A stretch of DNA of 64,000 bases, from assembly GCF_048066175.1 (NCBI RefSeq), contig NZ_JBLTXA010000001.1, forward strand, positions 310,001-374,000. The letters are read 5' to 3'. This DNA comes from Niveispirillum fermenti (GTDB lineage Bacteria; Pseudomonadota; Alphaproteobacteria; Azospirillales; Azospirillaceae). Of the stretch, positions 9,363 to 17,107 are shown one piece after another; position 1 is the stretch's first letter, and the number at the start of each line of letters is the position of its first letter. The notes under the pieces were generated by a model. It made no database searches and was not told the origin of the DNA. It saw only the letters and a list, made by a program, of their open reading frames with translations. The translations under genes were made by a program, and so were the position numbers.

Positions 9363-9980
9363 ATGCGCACCATCCTGGTCAGCAATATAAAAGGTGGCGT
9401 CGGCAAGACGACCATCGCGACGCACCTGGCGGCATCCTTCGCGCAGTCGGGGCACAGGACGGTACTGGCCGATGTCGACCGGCAGCGCTCCTCGCTGGGC
9501 TGGCTGAAATCCAGGCCGGAAACGGCGGCAGCCATTACCGGTGTGGATTGGGTGAAGGATATCGGAAAGCCGCCAGCGGCCACAGGCCGGCTGGTTATCG
9601 ACGCGCCGGCCGCGATGCGTCCCAAGGATGTGGAGGAACTGGTCCGCCGCGCCGACATCGTGGTGCTGCCCGTATTGCCGGGCGCCTTCGACGAGGCGGC
9701 GACGGCCCGGTTTCTGGCCAAGCTGGAAGAGGTGAAGGCCATCGCCCGCGAAAAGGTCCCCGTGGCCATCATCGGCAACCGTCTGCGGGCCCGGACAAGG
9801 GCCGCCGACCGGCTGGATGCCTTCCTGGCTGGGGCTGGGCATCAGGTCGTCGCCCGCCTGCGCGACAGTCAGCTTTATCCCGATCTGGCGGCCGACGGGT
9901 TGACCCTGTTCGACCTGAAAGGCAAGCGGGCCATCGACCTGCGTGCCGATTGGGAACCGCTGCTGGCGTTTGTGGGATAG
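9363..9980 (+). CDS. ParA/MinD-like ATPase, orphan
   Basis: 205 residues with the deviant Walker A motif KGGVGKTT at the N-terminus (SNIKGGVGKTTIATHLAA) and Walker B-like LVIDAPA. It belongs to the short ParA group. GAGGAACT lies just before the ATG. There is no parB partner or parS-like repeat beside it, which argues against a chromosome-partition pair and for a cargo-positioning or other ATPase. It follows the CYTH-CHAD gene by 36 bases, so that is its likely functional partner. Not part of the mobile element, since guaA lies between. Confidence 0.88.
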   Translation: MRTILVSNIKGGVGKTTIATHLAASFAQSGHRTVLADVDRQRSSLGWLKSRPETAAAITGVDWVKDIGKPPAATGRLVIDAPAAMRPKDVEELVRRADIVVLPVLPGAFDEAATARFLAKLEEVKAIAREKVPVAIIGNRLRARTRAADRLDAFLAGAGHQVVARLRDSQLYPDLAADGLTLFDLKGKRAIDLRADWEPLLAFVG

Positions 9981-10092
9981 GCAGGGGGCGGTCTCGTCTC
10001 CATTAGGGCAGCCTTGCGAGGCTGCGGCTTGTCCTGTCGGGCGGGCTTGGATAGGTTGCACCGCATTTTCCGCCCACCGCAGGAACATGCCC

Positions 10093-11676
10093 ATGGCCGC
10101 CGACGCCGTCACCACCGCCCCCGCCGCCCACCCCGACCGTGTCCTGATCCTGGATTTCGGGTCACAGGTGACGCAGCTGATCGCGCGCCGCGTGCGCGAG
10201 GCCGGCATCTATTGCGAGATCATTCCCTTCAGCGCCGATGCCGAGCGTATCCGCGCCTTCGCGCCCAGGGCGGTGATTCTGTCGGGTGGGCCCGCCAGCG
10301 TGACGGAAGCCGACAGCCCCCGTGCCAATGACGCCGTCTGGTCTCTGGGCGTGCCGGTCTTCGGAATCTGCTATGGCCAGCAGACCATGTGCGAACAGTT
10401 GGGCGGCAAGGTGGAACCGGGTGACACCCGTGAATTCGGCCGTGCCTTCGTGGATGTCAAGGATGACTGTGCCCTGTTCGAAGGCGTGTGGGCAGTGGGC
10501 GCGCGCGAGCAGGTATGGATGAGCCATGGCGACCGCGTGACGAAGCTGCCCGACGGTTTCCGCATCGTCGCGACCTCCGAAGGCGCCCCCTATGCCATCA
10601 TCGCCGACGATGCCCGTCGTTTCTACGCCGTGCAGTTCCATCCGGAGGTGGTCCACACCCCCCATGGCGATGCCCTGATCCGCAATTTCCTGTTCAAGGT
10701 GGCCGGCCTGAAGGGCGACTGGACCATGGCCGCCTTCCGGGCAGAGGCCGTCGCCCGCATCCGCGAACAGGTGGGCGCGTCCAAGGTGATCTGCGGCCTT
10801 TCGGGCGGCGTCGACAGTTCCGTGGCCGCCGTGCTGATCCATGAGGCCATCGGCGCGCAATTGACGTGCATCTTCGTCGATACCGGCCTGATGCGCACAG
10901 GCGAGGCAGAGCAGGTGGTCACCCTGTTCCGCGACCATTACAACATCCCCCTAGTACATGTGGATGCGTCCGACCTGTTCCTGGGGCAACTGGAAGGCGT
11001 GTCCGACCCGGAGCAGAAGCGCAAAATCATCGGCCGCCTGTTCATCGAAGTGTTTGATGGCGAGGCTGCGAAAATCGGCGGCGCGGAATTCCTGGCCCAG
11101 GGCACGCTCTATCCCGATGTGATCGAAAGCGTGTCCTTCACCGGCGGCCCCAGCGTGACCATCAAGTCGCACCATAATGTCGGTGGTCTGCCCGACCGCA
11201 TGAAGCTGAAACTGGTGGAACCGCTGCGCGAACTGTTCAAGGACGAGGTGCGCGCGCTGGGCCGTGAACTGGGCCTGCCCCACAGCTTCGTTGGCCGCCA
11301 CCCGTTCCCCGGTCCGGGCCTGGCCATCCGCGTGCCCGGCGAGATCACGCGCGAGAAGCTGGAAATCCTGCGCAAGGCCGACGCGGTCTATCTGGAGGAA
11401 ATCCGCAATGCCGGCCTCTACGACGCCATCTGGCAGGCCTTCGCCGTCCTGCTGCCCGTGCGCACGGTTGGTGTGATGGGCGATGGCCGCACCTATGATT
11501 ACGCCTGCGCCTTGCGGGCGGTAACCTCGGTGGATGGAATGACGGCCGACTATTACCCATTCGATCACAGCTTCCTGGGCCGCGTCGCCACCCGCATCAT
11601 CAATGAGGTGCGGGGCATCAACCGCGTGACCTATGACATCACGTCGAAGCCGCCCGGCACGATCGAGTGGGAATAA
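10093..11676 (+). CDS. guaA: GMP synthase (glutamine-hydrolysing)
   Basis: Last step of GMP synthesis: XMP + ATP + glutamine to GMP. 527 residues. The class I glutamine amidotransferase domain has the nucleophile Cys in GICYGQQ (about residue 93) and the His/Glu pair in QFHPEV. The ATP pyrophosphatase domain has the P-loop LSGGVDSS, and the C-terminal dimerisation domain ends IEWE. AGGA at 10081-10084 is eight bases from the ATG at 10093; an ATG at 10087 is too close to it. The last codons form the attachment core of the mobile element, which leaves the gene intact. Confidence 0.97.
   Translation: MAADAVTTAPAAHPDRVLILDFGSQVTQLIARRVREAGIYCEIIPFSADAERIRAFAPRAVILSGGPASVTEADSPRANDAVWSLGVPVFGICYGQQTMCEQLGGKVEPGDTREFGRAFVDVKDDCALFEGVWAVGAREQVWMSHGDRVTKLPDGFRIVATSEGAPYAIIADDARRFYAVQFHPEVVHTPHGDALIRNFLFKVAGLKGDWTMAAFRAEAVARIREQVGASKVICGLSGGVDSSVAAVLIHEAIGAQLTCIFVDTGLMRTGEAEQVVTLFRDHYNIPLVHVDASDLFLGQLEGVSDPEQKRKIIGRLFIEVFDGEAAKIGGAEFLAQGTLYPDVIESVSFTGGPSVTIKSHHNVGGLPDRMKLKLVEPLRELFKDEVRALGRELGLPHSFVGRHPFPGPGLAIRVPGEITREKLEILRKADAVYLEEIRNAGLYDAIWQAFAVLLPVRTVGVMGDGRTYDYACALRAVTSVDGMTADYYPFDHSFLGRVATRIINEVRGINRVTYDITSKPPGTIEWE
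11662..11674 (+). other. attL core of the mobile element (3' end of guaA)
   Basis: The 13 bases ATCGAGTGGGAAT, ending at the first base of the guaA stop codon, recur exactly at 46568-46580. The following 30 or so bases are also similar at both places (attc.ggcc..., then cgaacgccgccgat). guaA 3' ends are a known integration target of tyrosine-recombinase islands, and an integrase gene follows 320 bases on. Confidence 0.88.
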
Positions 11677-11763
11677 TTCGGGCCTATCCGAACGCCGCCG
11701 ATAACCGCCGATCTCCGCACATAACTAACTGAAATCATTAAATAAATCTGCCATCATCTATCG

Positions 11764-11797
11764 CCGTCTATCGCGGGGCAAACCTCGCGATAGACGG
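11764..11797. repeat. Strong hairpin next to attL
   Basis: Arms of 15 bases (11764-11778 and 11783-11797) pair with a single mismatch around the loop caaa. There is no T-run. The right arm runs into the octamer GACGGTAT (11793-11800), which recurs near both element ends. A shorter hairpin (catctat/atagatg, 46671-46692) lies at the same place in the fossil element on the right. Confidence 0.75.
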
Positions 11798-11842
11798 TAT
11801 AGCTGACGGTGTGGCGTCTCTTGTCGCATTGCCAAAACAAAT

Positions 11843-11882
11843 ATACCGTCAGGAGCAAGAGAGCTTCTGACGGTATTTTTTT
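11843..11882 (+). terminator. Hairpin terminator between guaA and int
   Basis: A 14-bp stem (ataccgtcaggagc/gcttctgacggtat, one G-U pair) with a 6-base loop is followed by TTTTTTT. It would stop guaA transcription before int, and with an A-rich run on the other side could work both ways. Both arms carry GACGGTAT in opposite orientation, so it may also be a protein-binding site. Confidence 0.8.
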
Positions 11883-11995
11883 CGACCTTATTCCCTTGAG
11901 AATAATAGGAAATTTTCCGTTCAGGGAGGCCATTTCTGGCCTGACGGTATATTGGGCGGCTCTCTGGCGTTTTTGAACGATCTCGGAGGGTCAAA

Positions 11996-13252
11996 ATGCT
12001 GACTGACGCGGGCATCAAAGCCCTGAAACCAAAGGATAAATTGTATAAGGTCGTTGACCGTGACGGTATGTATGTCGTGGTCAATCCCTCGGGGGCGGTC
12101 GTGTTCCGATATGACTACCGCCTCAACGGGCGTCGGGAGACTTTGACGCTCGGCCGCTACGGCGCGTCCGACCTGTCTCTGGCGCGGGCGCGCGAGAAGC
12201 TAATCGACGCCAAGCGCGCCATACTTGAAGGGCGGTCGCCCGCCCGAGAGAAGCAACGCGAGAAGCGCCGTATCAAAGAGGCAAAGAGCTTCGGCGAGTT
12301 TGGCGAACGCTGGTTGCAGGAGGCGAAGATGGCCGACAGCACCCGCGCGATGCGGCGCTCGATCTATGAGCGGGACATTCTTCCGACTTTTCGGAACCGG
12401 CTGCTGACCGAAATCAGCCCCGATGATCTCCGCGCCATGTGCGCCAAGGTGAAGGCACGCGGAGCCCCGGCCACGGCCGTTCACGTCCGCGACATCGTGA
12501 AGCTCGTTTATGCCTTTGCGATCCTGCACGGGGAAAAGGTGCCGAACCCGGCCGATGAGGTCGGGCCTGCCTCTATCGCGACCTTTGTTCCCAAAGACCG
12601 CTCTCTCTCGCCTGCTGAAATCCGCGTCATGCTCGGCCAGCTTGAGCATGTGCCGACGCTGCCGACGATCCGGCTCGGCATGAAGCTGTTCCTGCTCACC
12701 ATGGTCCGAAAGAGTGAGCTACAGGATGCGACTTGGGATGAGGTCGATTTCGAGAACGCGGTCTGGTCGATCCCCAAGGAGCGGATGAAGCGATCCAAGG
12801 CGCACAACGTCTATCTCGCGGAGCAAGCCATCGACATCCTCATTGCGCTCAAGACCTGCGCCGGCAATTCCAAATATCTGCTGCCATCGCGTTACGACGC
12901 GGATGCTCCCATGTCGCGGGCGACCTTCAATCGCATCACCACCGCTGTCGTGATGCGGGCGAAGAAAGAGGGCTTGCCGCTCGAACCGTTCACGGTCCAC
13001 GATCTACGCCGGACGGGCTCCACGCTCCTGAACGAGCTGGGCTTCAATAGCGACTGGATCGAAAAGTGCTTGGCGCATGAAGACGGGCGGTCGTCCCGTG
13101 GCATCTACAACAAGGCAGAATATGAGCACCAGCGCCGCCATATGATGCAGGAATGGGCGAACCTTGTGGACGCTTGGGTAGCGGGCCAGAAATACGCTCC
13201 AACGCTGTATCCGCCGTCAATGGACCTTTTGGTGCCTGAACCTAGCGTTTGA
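11996..13252 (+). CDS. int: Tyrosine integrase (P4/DUF4102 type)
   Basis: Site-specific recombinase, 418 residues, that should integrate and excise the element at guaA. An N-terminal arm-binding domain (MLTDAGIKALKPKDKLYK ... LTLGRYG) is followed by a core-binding domain (about 95-195) and the catalytic domain. Catalytic residues seen: R238 in TMVRKSEL, H335 and R338 in HDLRR, a His in LAHED, and Tyr371 in IYNKAEY. GGAGG precedes the ATG. It reads inward from attL, and its stop overlaps the convergent alpA gene by 11 bases. A sister copy of its first codons survives beyond attR. Confidence 0.96.
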   Translation: MLTDAGIKALKPKDKLYKVVDRDGMYVVVNPSGAVVFRYDYRLNGRRETLTLGRYGASDLSLARAREKLIDAKRAILEGRSPAREKQREKRRIKEAKSFGEFGERWLQEAKMADSTRAMRRSIYERDILPTFRNRLLTEISPDDLRAMCAKVKARGAPATAVHVRDIVKLVYAFAILHGEKVPNPADEVGPASIATFVPKDRSLSPAEIRVMLGQLEHVPTLPTIRLGMKLFLLTMVRKSELQDATWDEVDFENAVWSIPKERMKRSKAHNVYLAEQAIDILIALKTCAGNSKYLLPSRYDADAPMSRATFNRITTAVVMRAKKEGLPLEPFTVHDLRRTGSTLLNELGFNSDWIEKCLAHEDGRSSRGIYNKAEYEHQRRHMMQEWANLVDAWVAGQKYAPTLYPPSMDLLVPEPSV

Positions 13253-13520
13253 CGGGCCGGAATTTCCTGAGCTTCACATCAGGAGACGGCGCACGTTTGA
13301 TAGCTTTCTCTCTGGAGGCTTGGCGACGTTCTTCAAGCCAAGCCTCCACCTCGGCCAAGTCCCAAACCACGCACCGGGCCGTCAGATAGAACCGTTGGGG
13401 AAAATCACCCCGTTGCTCCATGTCGTAGATTGTAGTGTCAGCAAGGGGAACGAGTTCTCGAAGCTGATGCCTGCGAATCGTCCGTTTACCCAGCGCAGAT
13501 GTTGGATCACTCATCTTCAT
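13242..13520 (-). CDS. AlpA-family DNA-binding regulator
   Basis: 92 residues with a small MerR-like winged HTH: RRHQLRELVPLADTTIYDMEQRGDFP, then ARCVVWDLAEVEAWLEER, the AlpA/excisionase pattern. Such proteins act as excision directionality factors or activate int. The C-terminal tail is basic. It ends inside the convergent int stop region (11 bases of overlap), which could couple its expression to int. The segment upstream (13577-13646) is duplicated upstream of the other HTH gene of this element. Confidence 0.85.
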   Translation of the reverse strand: MKMSDPTSALGKRTIRRHQLRELVPLADTTIYDMEQRGDFPQRFYLTARCVVWDLAEVEAWLEERRQASREKAIKRAPSPDVKLRKFRPVKR

Positions 13521-13576
13521 AACCTCGTTAAGCCATGTTCAACGGGATTCCGGGCAACCGGAGGCTCCCGAAACTA

Positions 13577-13646
13577 GGCGAACCATGCAGCGAGGTCAGC
13601 GGCGTGTAGCGTGCCGCATTTGCGCCTATGCGCTGGCGGCACCCCC
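13577..13646. repeat. Duplicated leader element, copy 1 (upstream of alpA)
   Basis: About 70 bases that recur at 39335-39405; the right half (gtagcgtgccgc ... gcgcctatgcgctggcggca) is nearly identical. It contains an inverted repeat gtgccgc/gcggcac around a smaller gcgc/gcgc palindrome. Both copies lie 50-57 bases upstream of small HTH genes in the same orientation, which suggests a shared promoter, operator or leader RNA. Confidence 0.75.
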
Positions 13647-13660
13647 TGCCGGAATGGGAC

Positions 13661-13882
13661 TTAGCTGGCGGCCCGCCGCGCCTTGGCGAAACCGCGATCC
13701 GTAGCGATGAAGTGTTGAAGCATCGGCACGATGAGTTTGGCGGGATCGGCGACGGGCTGGCCGCTCTGGCGAGCCAGCACCTCGGCATAGACGATCAGAT
13801 CGCGGTTGAGGGTCGCGGGCAGCTCCAGCATGACCTTTACGGGCTTGTCGTCGGGCAGCGGGCCGAGTTTCAGTTTCGTCAT
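13661..13882 (-). CDS. DUF2274 protein of the trb operon
   Basis: 73 residues, beginning MTKLKLGPLPDDKPVKV. It is a small conserved protein that follows trbI in this class of conjugation operon. The start at 13882 is three bases after the trbI stop, so translation is coupled. The sequence VMLELPATLNRDLIVYAEVLA resembles a ribbon-helix-helix fold, so it may bind DNA; that is an inference. Function not known. Confidence 0.85.
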   Translation of the reverse strand: MTKLKLGPLPDDKPVKVMLELPATLNRDLIVYAEVLARQSGQPVADPAKLIVPMLQHFIATDRGFAKARRAAS

Positions 13883-13884
13883 GG

Positions 13885-15021
13885 TCAACCTCCTGCCGGC
13901 TCGAATACTAAATCGCGGGTGACGATGATCCTGACCGGGAAGCCCGGCCGGATGGTCAGCGTCGGCGCGACCTGCAATTGGCGCTGCACGATCTGCTGGC
14001 CCGCCTGATTGACGGTATCCTGCGCCCCGTCGCGGATGGCGCGGATCAGCCGGTCCTCGTCGCTCGTCGCCAGCTCCGAGCCGACTGCAAGCAGCGTGGA
14101 CAGCCCTGCGGCCTTCATTAGATCCCACCAATGATAATCGACCCCATCCTCAAGCCCGGCATAGCCGCTGGCATCCGCGCCCGGCAGGCGCTCCAAAACG
14201 ATGGAGCGGCCGCCCGGCAGGATCAGACGATTCCACACCAGCAACACGCGGCGCTGGCCGAAGGTCACGCCATCATCGTATTGGCCGATGATACGGGTGC
14301 CCTGCGGGATCAACAGCAGCGAGCCGGTCGGGCTGTCATAGACGTTCTCGGTGACTTGGGCCGTGATCTGGCCGGGCAGATCGGAACGGATGCCGGTTAT
14401 CAACGCGGCCGGGATCACGGCCCCGGCCTGAAGGATATAGGGCGATGCCGGCGGCGCGACGCGATCCGGGGCGACGGTCTGCCGGTCCACGGGTCCATTG
14501 AGAAATGCCGCGTGGCGATCCTGTGTCGCGGGCTGTCCGCCGAGGCCAAGCCCGCCGAGGCCGGGCATGGCCGTCCCTGCCGGCGCTCCCGTGCGCGGGC
14601 CGGACTGGAAAAAGACGTTGCTCAAGCGCGCGGCTTCTTCCTCGGCCCTGCGGCGTTCTTCTTCGGGATCGACGGCGGGCGTCGTCATGACGGGCGGCGC
14701 GACCGGCTGTCCCCTTGTCTGCGCGTCGAGGATCGGACGGCCGAGGTCGCCGGGTAGCGCGGGGCCGAGCGCCGGCCCGCTATAGTCGCTCGGCAGGCCG
14801 GACAGGCCGTCCGCCGTGGGCCGGTTCTCGGTCGAATAGAGTTCGTCGCCTCCCGGCCCCCCGTCGCGGGTCTGGAACGCGTACATCAGCGCCCCACCGA
14901 TGCCGAGAAGCGCGACGGCTCCGACGCCTGCCAGCATCTTGCGGGACAGGCGCGTAACACGGGGCGGCTCGGCGCGCAGGCGCATGGGCGCGATGGTGTC
15001 GGTGATGGTGTTCTCGCTCAT
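13885..15021 (-). CDS. trbI: Conjugal transfer protein TrbI (VirB10-like)
   Basis: 378 residues. A cytoplasmic N-terminus, one membrane helix (MLAGVGAVALLGIGGALMYAF, about residues 29-49), a Pro-rich linker, and a C-terminal periplasmic VirB10/TrbI beta-barrel domain (VIPAALITGIRSDLPGQ ... IPQGTRIIGQYDDGV). It spans the envelope and links inner-membrane energy to the outer-membrane core complex. Its ATG overlaps the trbG stop (ATGA). Confidence 0.95.
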   Translation of the reverse strand: MSENTITDTIAPMRLRAEPPRVTRLSRKMLAGVGAVALLGIGGALMYAFQTRDGGPGGDELYSTENRPTADGLSGLPSDYSGPALGPALPGDLGRPILDAQTRGQPVAPPVMTTPAVDPEEERRRAEEEAARLSNVFFQSGPRTGAPAGTAMPGLGGLGLGGQPATQDRHAAFLNGPVDRQTVAPDRVAPPASPYILQAGAVIPAALITGIRSDLPGQITAQVTENVYDSPTGSLLLIPQGTRIIGQYDDGVTFGQRRVLLVWNRLILPGGRSIVLERLPGADASGYAGLEDGVDYHWWDLMKAAGLSTLLAVGSELATSDEDRLIRAIRDGAQDTVNQAGQQIVQRQLQVAPTLTIRPGFPVRIIVTRDLVFEPAGG

Positions 15022-16421
15022 GACGGGGTGTCTCCGGTCGCGCTGGCGGGCTGGGCGGCGGCGGCCTGCGTCGGGTTGGTGCGGACGATCCTGACAACCT
15101 GCTGGCGGTTGCCGCTGCCAAGGCGCAGCTCGGCCGCGCCGAACAGGCGATCCACGATCAGGACGTTCTGATGGATACGGCTGTTGACGATCTGCGGCTC
15201 GCCGTTCGCGCCAAGCACGAAGATCGGCGGCATCTCGCCCTGCACGATCCCGGCCGGGAAGACGACATAGACGCGCCTGCCATCGTCGAAGACGGAAACC
15301 GGCCGCCATGGCGGGCTGTCGCCCTGCACCTGCAAGGCGTAGCGATAGTTCCGTGCCGCCTCGGCCGGAATGATCGGCGCGGCCGGAACCGTCTGGCGCT
15401 GGCCGGCAGGCGGTGCGGGATAGGCCCATGCCACGGCGGGCATGTAGAGCGATTCCCGCGCGCGCAGCTCGATCATGTAGGTGCGCCGGTCGGTGGTGAC
15501 GATAAGGTTGGTGGAAATGTCCGGCCGCGTGGGCTTCACGAGGATATGGACACGACGGTTTGCGCCGCTGCCGCTTTCGGTGTCGCCGATGATCCAGCGG
15601 GCGGTGTCCCCGGCCGCGATCGGCCCCGCGCCTGTCAGACTCTCGCCCGGCTCCAGCGCAATGGTCGTGATCTGCCCGACTGCGGCATAGACCTGATAGA
15701 GCGCGCCTTCCGACCACGGATAAATCTGGATGGCGTTGTAGTAGCCTTCGCGGCGCGGCTCGACGCGGGCGGCGGCATTGGCGTTCTCGACGCGGCCGGT
15801 CGGCGTGCCGGCGGCGGTGCCGCCGCGCGCCACGGTCCATGCCGGGGGCACATGCAGCGGCCGGGGCGTATTGTCGGTTGCCGCCGCCTGCACGGTCGGC
15901 AGCGGCGGCACGCTGGCGTCGTAGCTGAATTGCGGTGTCCGGTTGGTCGCGCAGCCTGCCAAAGTAATTGCAAACGCCGTCGCAAAAATCGCATAGGTTA
16001 GCGACTTCAGGATCAGTAAGGAGGAACCAACAGAATGGATTCTGTGCCGACGATTGTTGCCCGGTATATCGACGCCTACAACAGGATGAATGTTCAGGCG
16101 ATGCTCGACTGCCTGTCGGGCGACGTTCGGTTTATCAACAGATCGAACGGAGAGACGACGAACGAAACGCACGGGATCGAGGCATTTCGCGCGCTGGCGG
16201 AACAGGGCGTCCAGTTGTTTGCTGAAAGAGAACAGACGATCCTCGACTGTATCGCGATAGACGACCGTGCAGCCGTGCGCATCGGCTATCGCGCCAAGGT
16301 CAAAACCGACCTGCCCAATGGCTGGAAGGCCGGGCAGGAAGTCAAGATGACGGGCACCTCGTTCTTCATGATCTCCGAGGGAAAGATCAGCGAGGTGATT
16401 GATGCAAGCTGAGCGTTTCAT
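15018..16421 (-). CDS. trbG: Conjugal transfer protein TrbG (VirB9-like), start region interrupted
   Basis: VirB9-like outer-membrane core lipoprotein. The mature part is intact: lipobox region FAITLAGCATN, then the VirB9 beta domain (RREGYYNAIQIYPWSEGALY ... QNVLIVDRLFGAAELR). The native start is probably the ATG at 16421, overlapping the trbF stop as ATGA and giving MKR. Directly after these codons lies a 393-base insert (16020-16412) carrying an antisense NTF2-like gene; then trbG resumes at LLILKSLTYAIFATAF. The frame stays open through the insert, so a product of 467 residues is possible, but its signal peptide would be buried after about 130 extra residues. Initiation at an internal CTG or TTA near 16010-16019 has no ribosome site. 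Export may be impaired. Confidence 0.85.
   Translation of the reverse strand: MKRSACINHLADLSLGDHEERGARHLDFLPGLPAIGQVGFDLGAIADAHGCTVVYRDTVEDRLFSFSKQLDALFRQRAKCLDPVRFVRRLSVRSVDKPNVARQAVEHRLNIHPVVGVDIPGNNRRHRIHSVGSSLLILKSLTYAIFATAFAITLAGCATNRTPQFSYDASVPPLPTVQAAATDNTPRPLHVPPAWTVARGGTAAGTPTGRVENANAAARVEPRREGYYNAIQIYPWSEGALYQVYAAVGQITTIALEPGESLTGAGPIAAGDTARWIIGDTESGSGANRRVHILVKPTRPDISTNLIVTTDRRTYMIELRARESLYMPAVAWAYPAPPAGQRQTVPAAPIIPAEAARNYRYALQVQGDSPPWRPVSVFDDGRRVYVVFPAGIVQGEMPPIFVLGANGEPQIVNSRIHQNVLIVDRLFGAAELRLGSGNRQQVVRIVRTNPTQAAAAQPASATGDTPS
16035..16412 (+). CDS. NTF2-like/SnoaL-fold protein, nested antisense in trbG
   Basis: 125 residues beginning MDSVPTIVARYIDAYNRMN, the usual start of nuclear-transport-factor-2-like (SnoaL, DUF4440-type) small domains; later TSFFMISEGKISEVIDAS matches the closing beta strands. 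AAGGAGG about 10 bases before the ATG is a strong ribosome site. The gene sits on the plus strand inside the minus-strand trb operon, exactly between the third codon and signal peptide of trbG, and its codon use is less GC-rich than the trb genes. Ligand or reaction unknown. No promoter of its own is evident. Confidence 0.8.
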   Translation: MDSVPTIVARYIDAYNRMNVQAMLDCLSGDVRFINRSNGETTNETHGIEAFRALAEQGVQLFAEREQTILDCIAIDDRAAVRIGYRAKVKTDLPNGWKAGQEVKMTGTSFFMISEGKISEVIDAS

Positions 16422-17107
16422 TGGCTCATCTCCCGCGACCATGAAATTGCATTGACGTAGATTCCCAGCGGATTGGCGCGCAGGCGTTCGGCGTCGCGCG
16501 GTGGCTGGATGACGATGGTGAGGATGGCCGTCCATCGTTCCGTGGTGGAAAGCTGGCCGTTCTCGAAATGCCTTTCCGTCCAAGCCACGCGGAAGCTGTT
16601 GGGCGAGGCCCGGATGACGCTGGACACCTCGACGGCGACCTGCTGACGGCCGACGCGGGTGAAGGGATCATTGGCACGGGCGTAATCGTTGAGCGCCGCC
16701 GCGCCGCGATCCGTGGTCCACTCATAGGCGCGAAGCCAGTTCTGACGGACAATGATCGCGTCGGCCGGGATCGCGCGGACCTGCTCGATGAAGCGGCCGA
16801 GATGAAAAGCGATTTGCGGATCGGTCGGGCGATAGTCGGCATTGGCGGGCGCGACGGTCTGCGCCTGACCGAGATTGTCCACCTGCACGACCCAAGGCAC
16901 CACGGTCCCGCGCGCGGTCTGCCAGACCAGCGCCGAGGCGAAGCCGGCAGACAGGATCAGGGAGCCGAAGGCCATGAGCCTCCAGTTGCGAGCCTGCACG
17001 CGGGCCGAGCCGATACGCTCATCCCAAGCCTGCGCGGCCTTCTGATAGGGCGTCTCGGGTTCCGGCGATTTGCCGTAATGGGTTGCTGGTCGTTTGAAGA
17101 TGCTCAT
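16418..17107 (-). CDS. trbF: Conjugal transfer protein TrbF (VirB8-like)
   Basis: 229 residues with a single membrane helix (about 45-62, LMAFGSLILSAGFASALVW) and a periplasmic VirB8/TrbF domain (VVPWVVQVDNLGQ ... FHLGRFIEQVRAIP). It nucleates assembly of the mating channel in the inner membrane. Its start overlaps the trbL stop and its stop overlaps the original trbG start (ATGA at both ends), which shows tight operon structure before the trbG insertion. Confidence 0.95.
   Translation of the reverse strand: MSIFKRPATHYGKSPEPETPYQKAAQAWDERIGSARVQARNWRLMAFGSLILSAGFASALVWQTARGTVVPWVVQVDNLGQAQTVAPANADYRPTDPQIAFHLGRFIEQVRAIPADAIIVRQNWLRAYEWTTDRGAAALNDYARANDPFTRVGRQQVAVEVSSVIRASPNSFRVAWTERHFENGQLSTTERWTAILTIVIQPPRDAERLRANPLGIYVNAISWSREMSQ

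Noticed and set aside
9363..9980. ParA-like gene as the partition gene of the ICE
   Set aside because: It lies outside the element, on the other side of guaA, with CYTH-CHAD as neighbour.
8214..10208. Long minus-strand open frame opposite the CYTH-CHAD and parA genes
   Set aside because: Same reason; the plus-strand genes have clear motifs and ribosome sites.
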